This document shows, piece by piece, positions 63,871 to 64,000 of a DNA stretch of 64,000 nt. Each line of letters opens with the position of its first letter. Position 1 is the first letter of the stretch. The notes under the pieces are model-generated. The model did not search any database. It was not told the DNA's origin and was given only the letters and a program-made list of their open reading frames with translations. This DNA is from Wyeomyia smithii (Eukaryota; Arthropoda; Insecta; Diptera; Culicidae). Made by a program: the position numbers and the translations under genes. The stretch is from NCBI RefSeq assembly GCF_029784165.1, contig NC_073695.1:234099844-234163843 (forward strand), read 5' to 3'.

Positions 63871-64000
63871 ACACCTTCCAGGAGTTGTGATAATACAATA
63901 GTCCAAAAACTGTTTTCTCGATTTTGGCAAAAATGGCACATTAGCCCATTCTTCAAACATGGGCAGTACAGGAAGTGTTTGTTATGAGTTGTTGTCACAC

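Overview
The window looks like a culicine mosquito chromosome, most likely Aedes. The evidence is one recognisable host gene with very long introns, AT-rich DNA crowded with interspersed repeats, a Jockey-clade (Juan-like) retrotransposon, an I/LOA-type LINE with RNase H, tRNA-derived SINEs and many small terminal-inverted-repeat (TIR) elements. The genus is inferred from intron size and repeat style. No sequence search was possible.

The only host gene I can support lies on the minus strand from 46970 (start codon) to 3808 (stop). It is an ETS-domain transcription factor of the SPDEF/Ets98B (D-ets-4) type. I rebuilt it as five coding exons: 46970-46935, 16145-15293, 15231-15071, 14587-14422 and 4205-3808. 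All junctions are GT-AG, the phases agree at every join, and the total is 1614 nt (537 residues plus stop). The Pointed (SAM_PNT) domain is split over exons 3 and 4 and the ETS domain is in exon 5. A second possible first coding exon of the same length and phase sits only 0.8 kb upstream of exon 2 (16948-16913).

Layout: 1-560 holds a decayed reverse-transcriptase relic. About 2144-3807 is the probable 3'UTR. Intron 4 (4206-14421) carries a SINE, several small TIR elements and a full-length 4.4 kb Juan-like element (9168-13577) in the same orientation as the gene, with a 14-bp target-site duplication and one internal stop as its only visible lesion. Exons 4 to 2 cluster at 14.4-16.1 kb. Intron 1 (16146-46934) is 30.8 kb and contains relic LINE pieces (18.4-19.2 kb, 30.4-31.1 kb), a 1.2 kb fold-back array (32.2-33.4 kb), a promoter-like repeat family (34.3-35.9 kb), a second SINE (36.0 kb) and long apparently single-copy stretches that could hold enhancers. 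The 5' flank (47-64 kb) has no host gene. It holds a 1.4 kb TIR element (50.7-52.1 kb), a nested stack in which a 5'-truncated I/LOA LINE sits inside a related TIR element that sits inside an older repeat (53.3-59.1 kb), a pogo/Tigger-like element (60.1-61.1 kb), and a tandem/inverted repeat array interrupted by a hAT-type element with a perfect 8-bp target duplication (61.6-63.5 kb).

I found no CRISPR, operon or other defined undescribed system. The most useful observations are the full exon model, the candidate alternative promoter/first exon, the dated nesting of mobile elements, and a repeat family that carries TATA and ATTGG promoter boxes.
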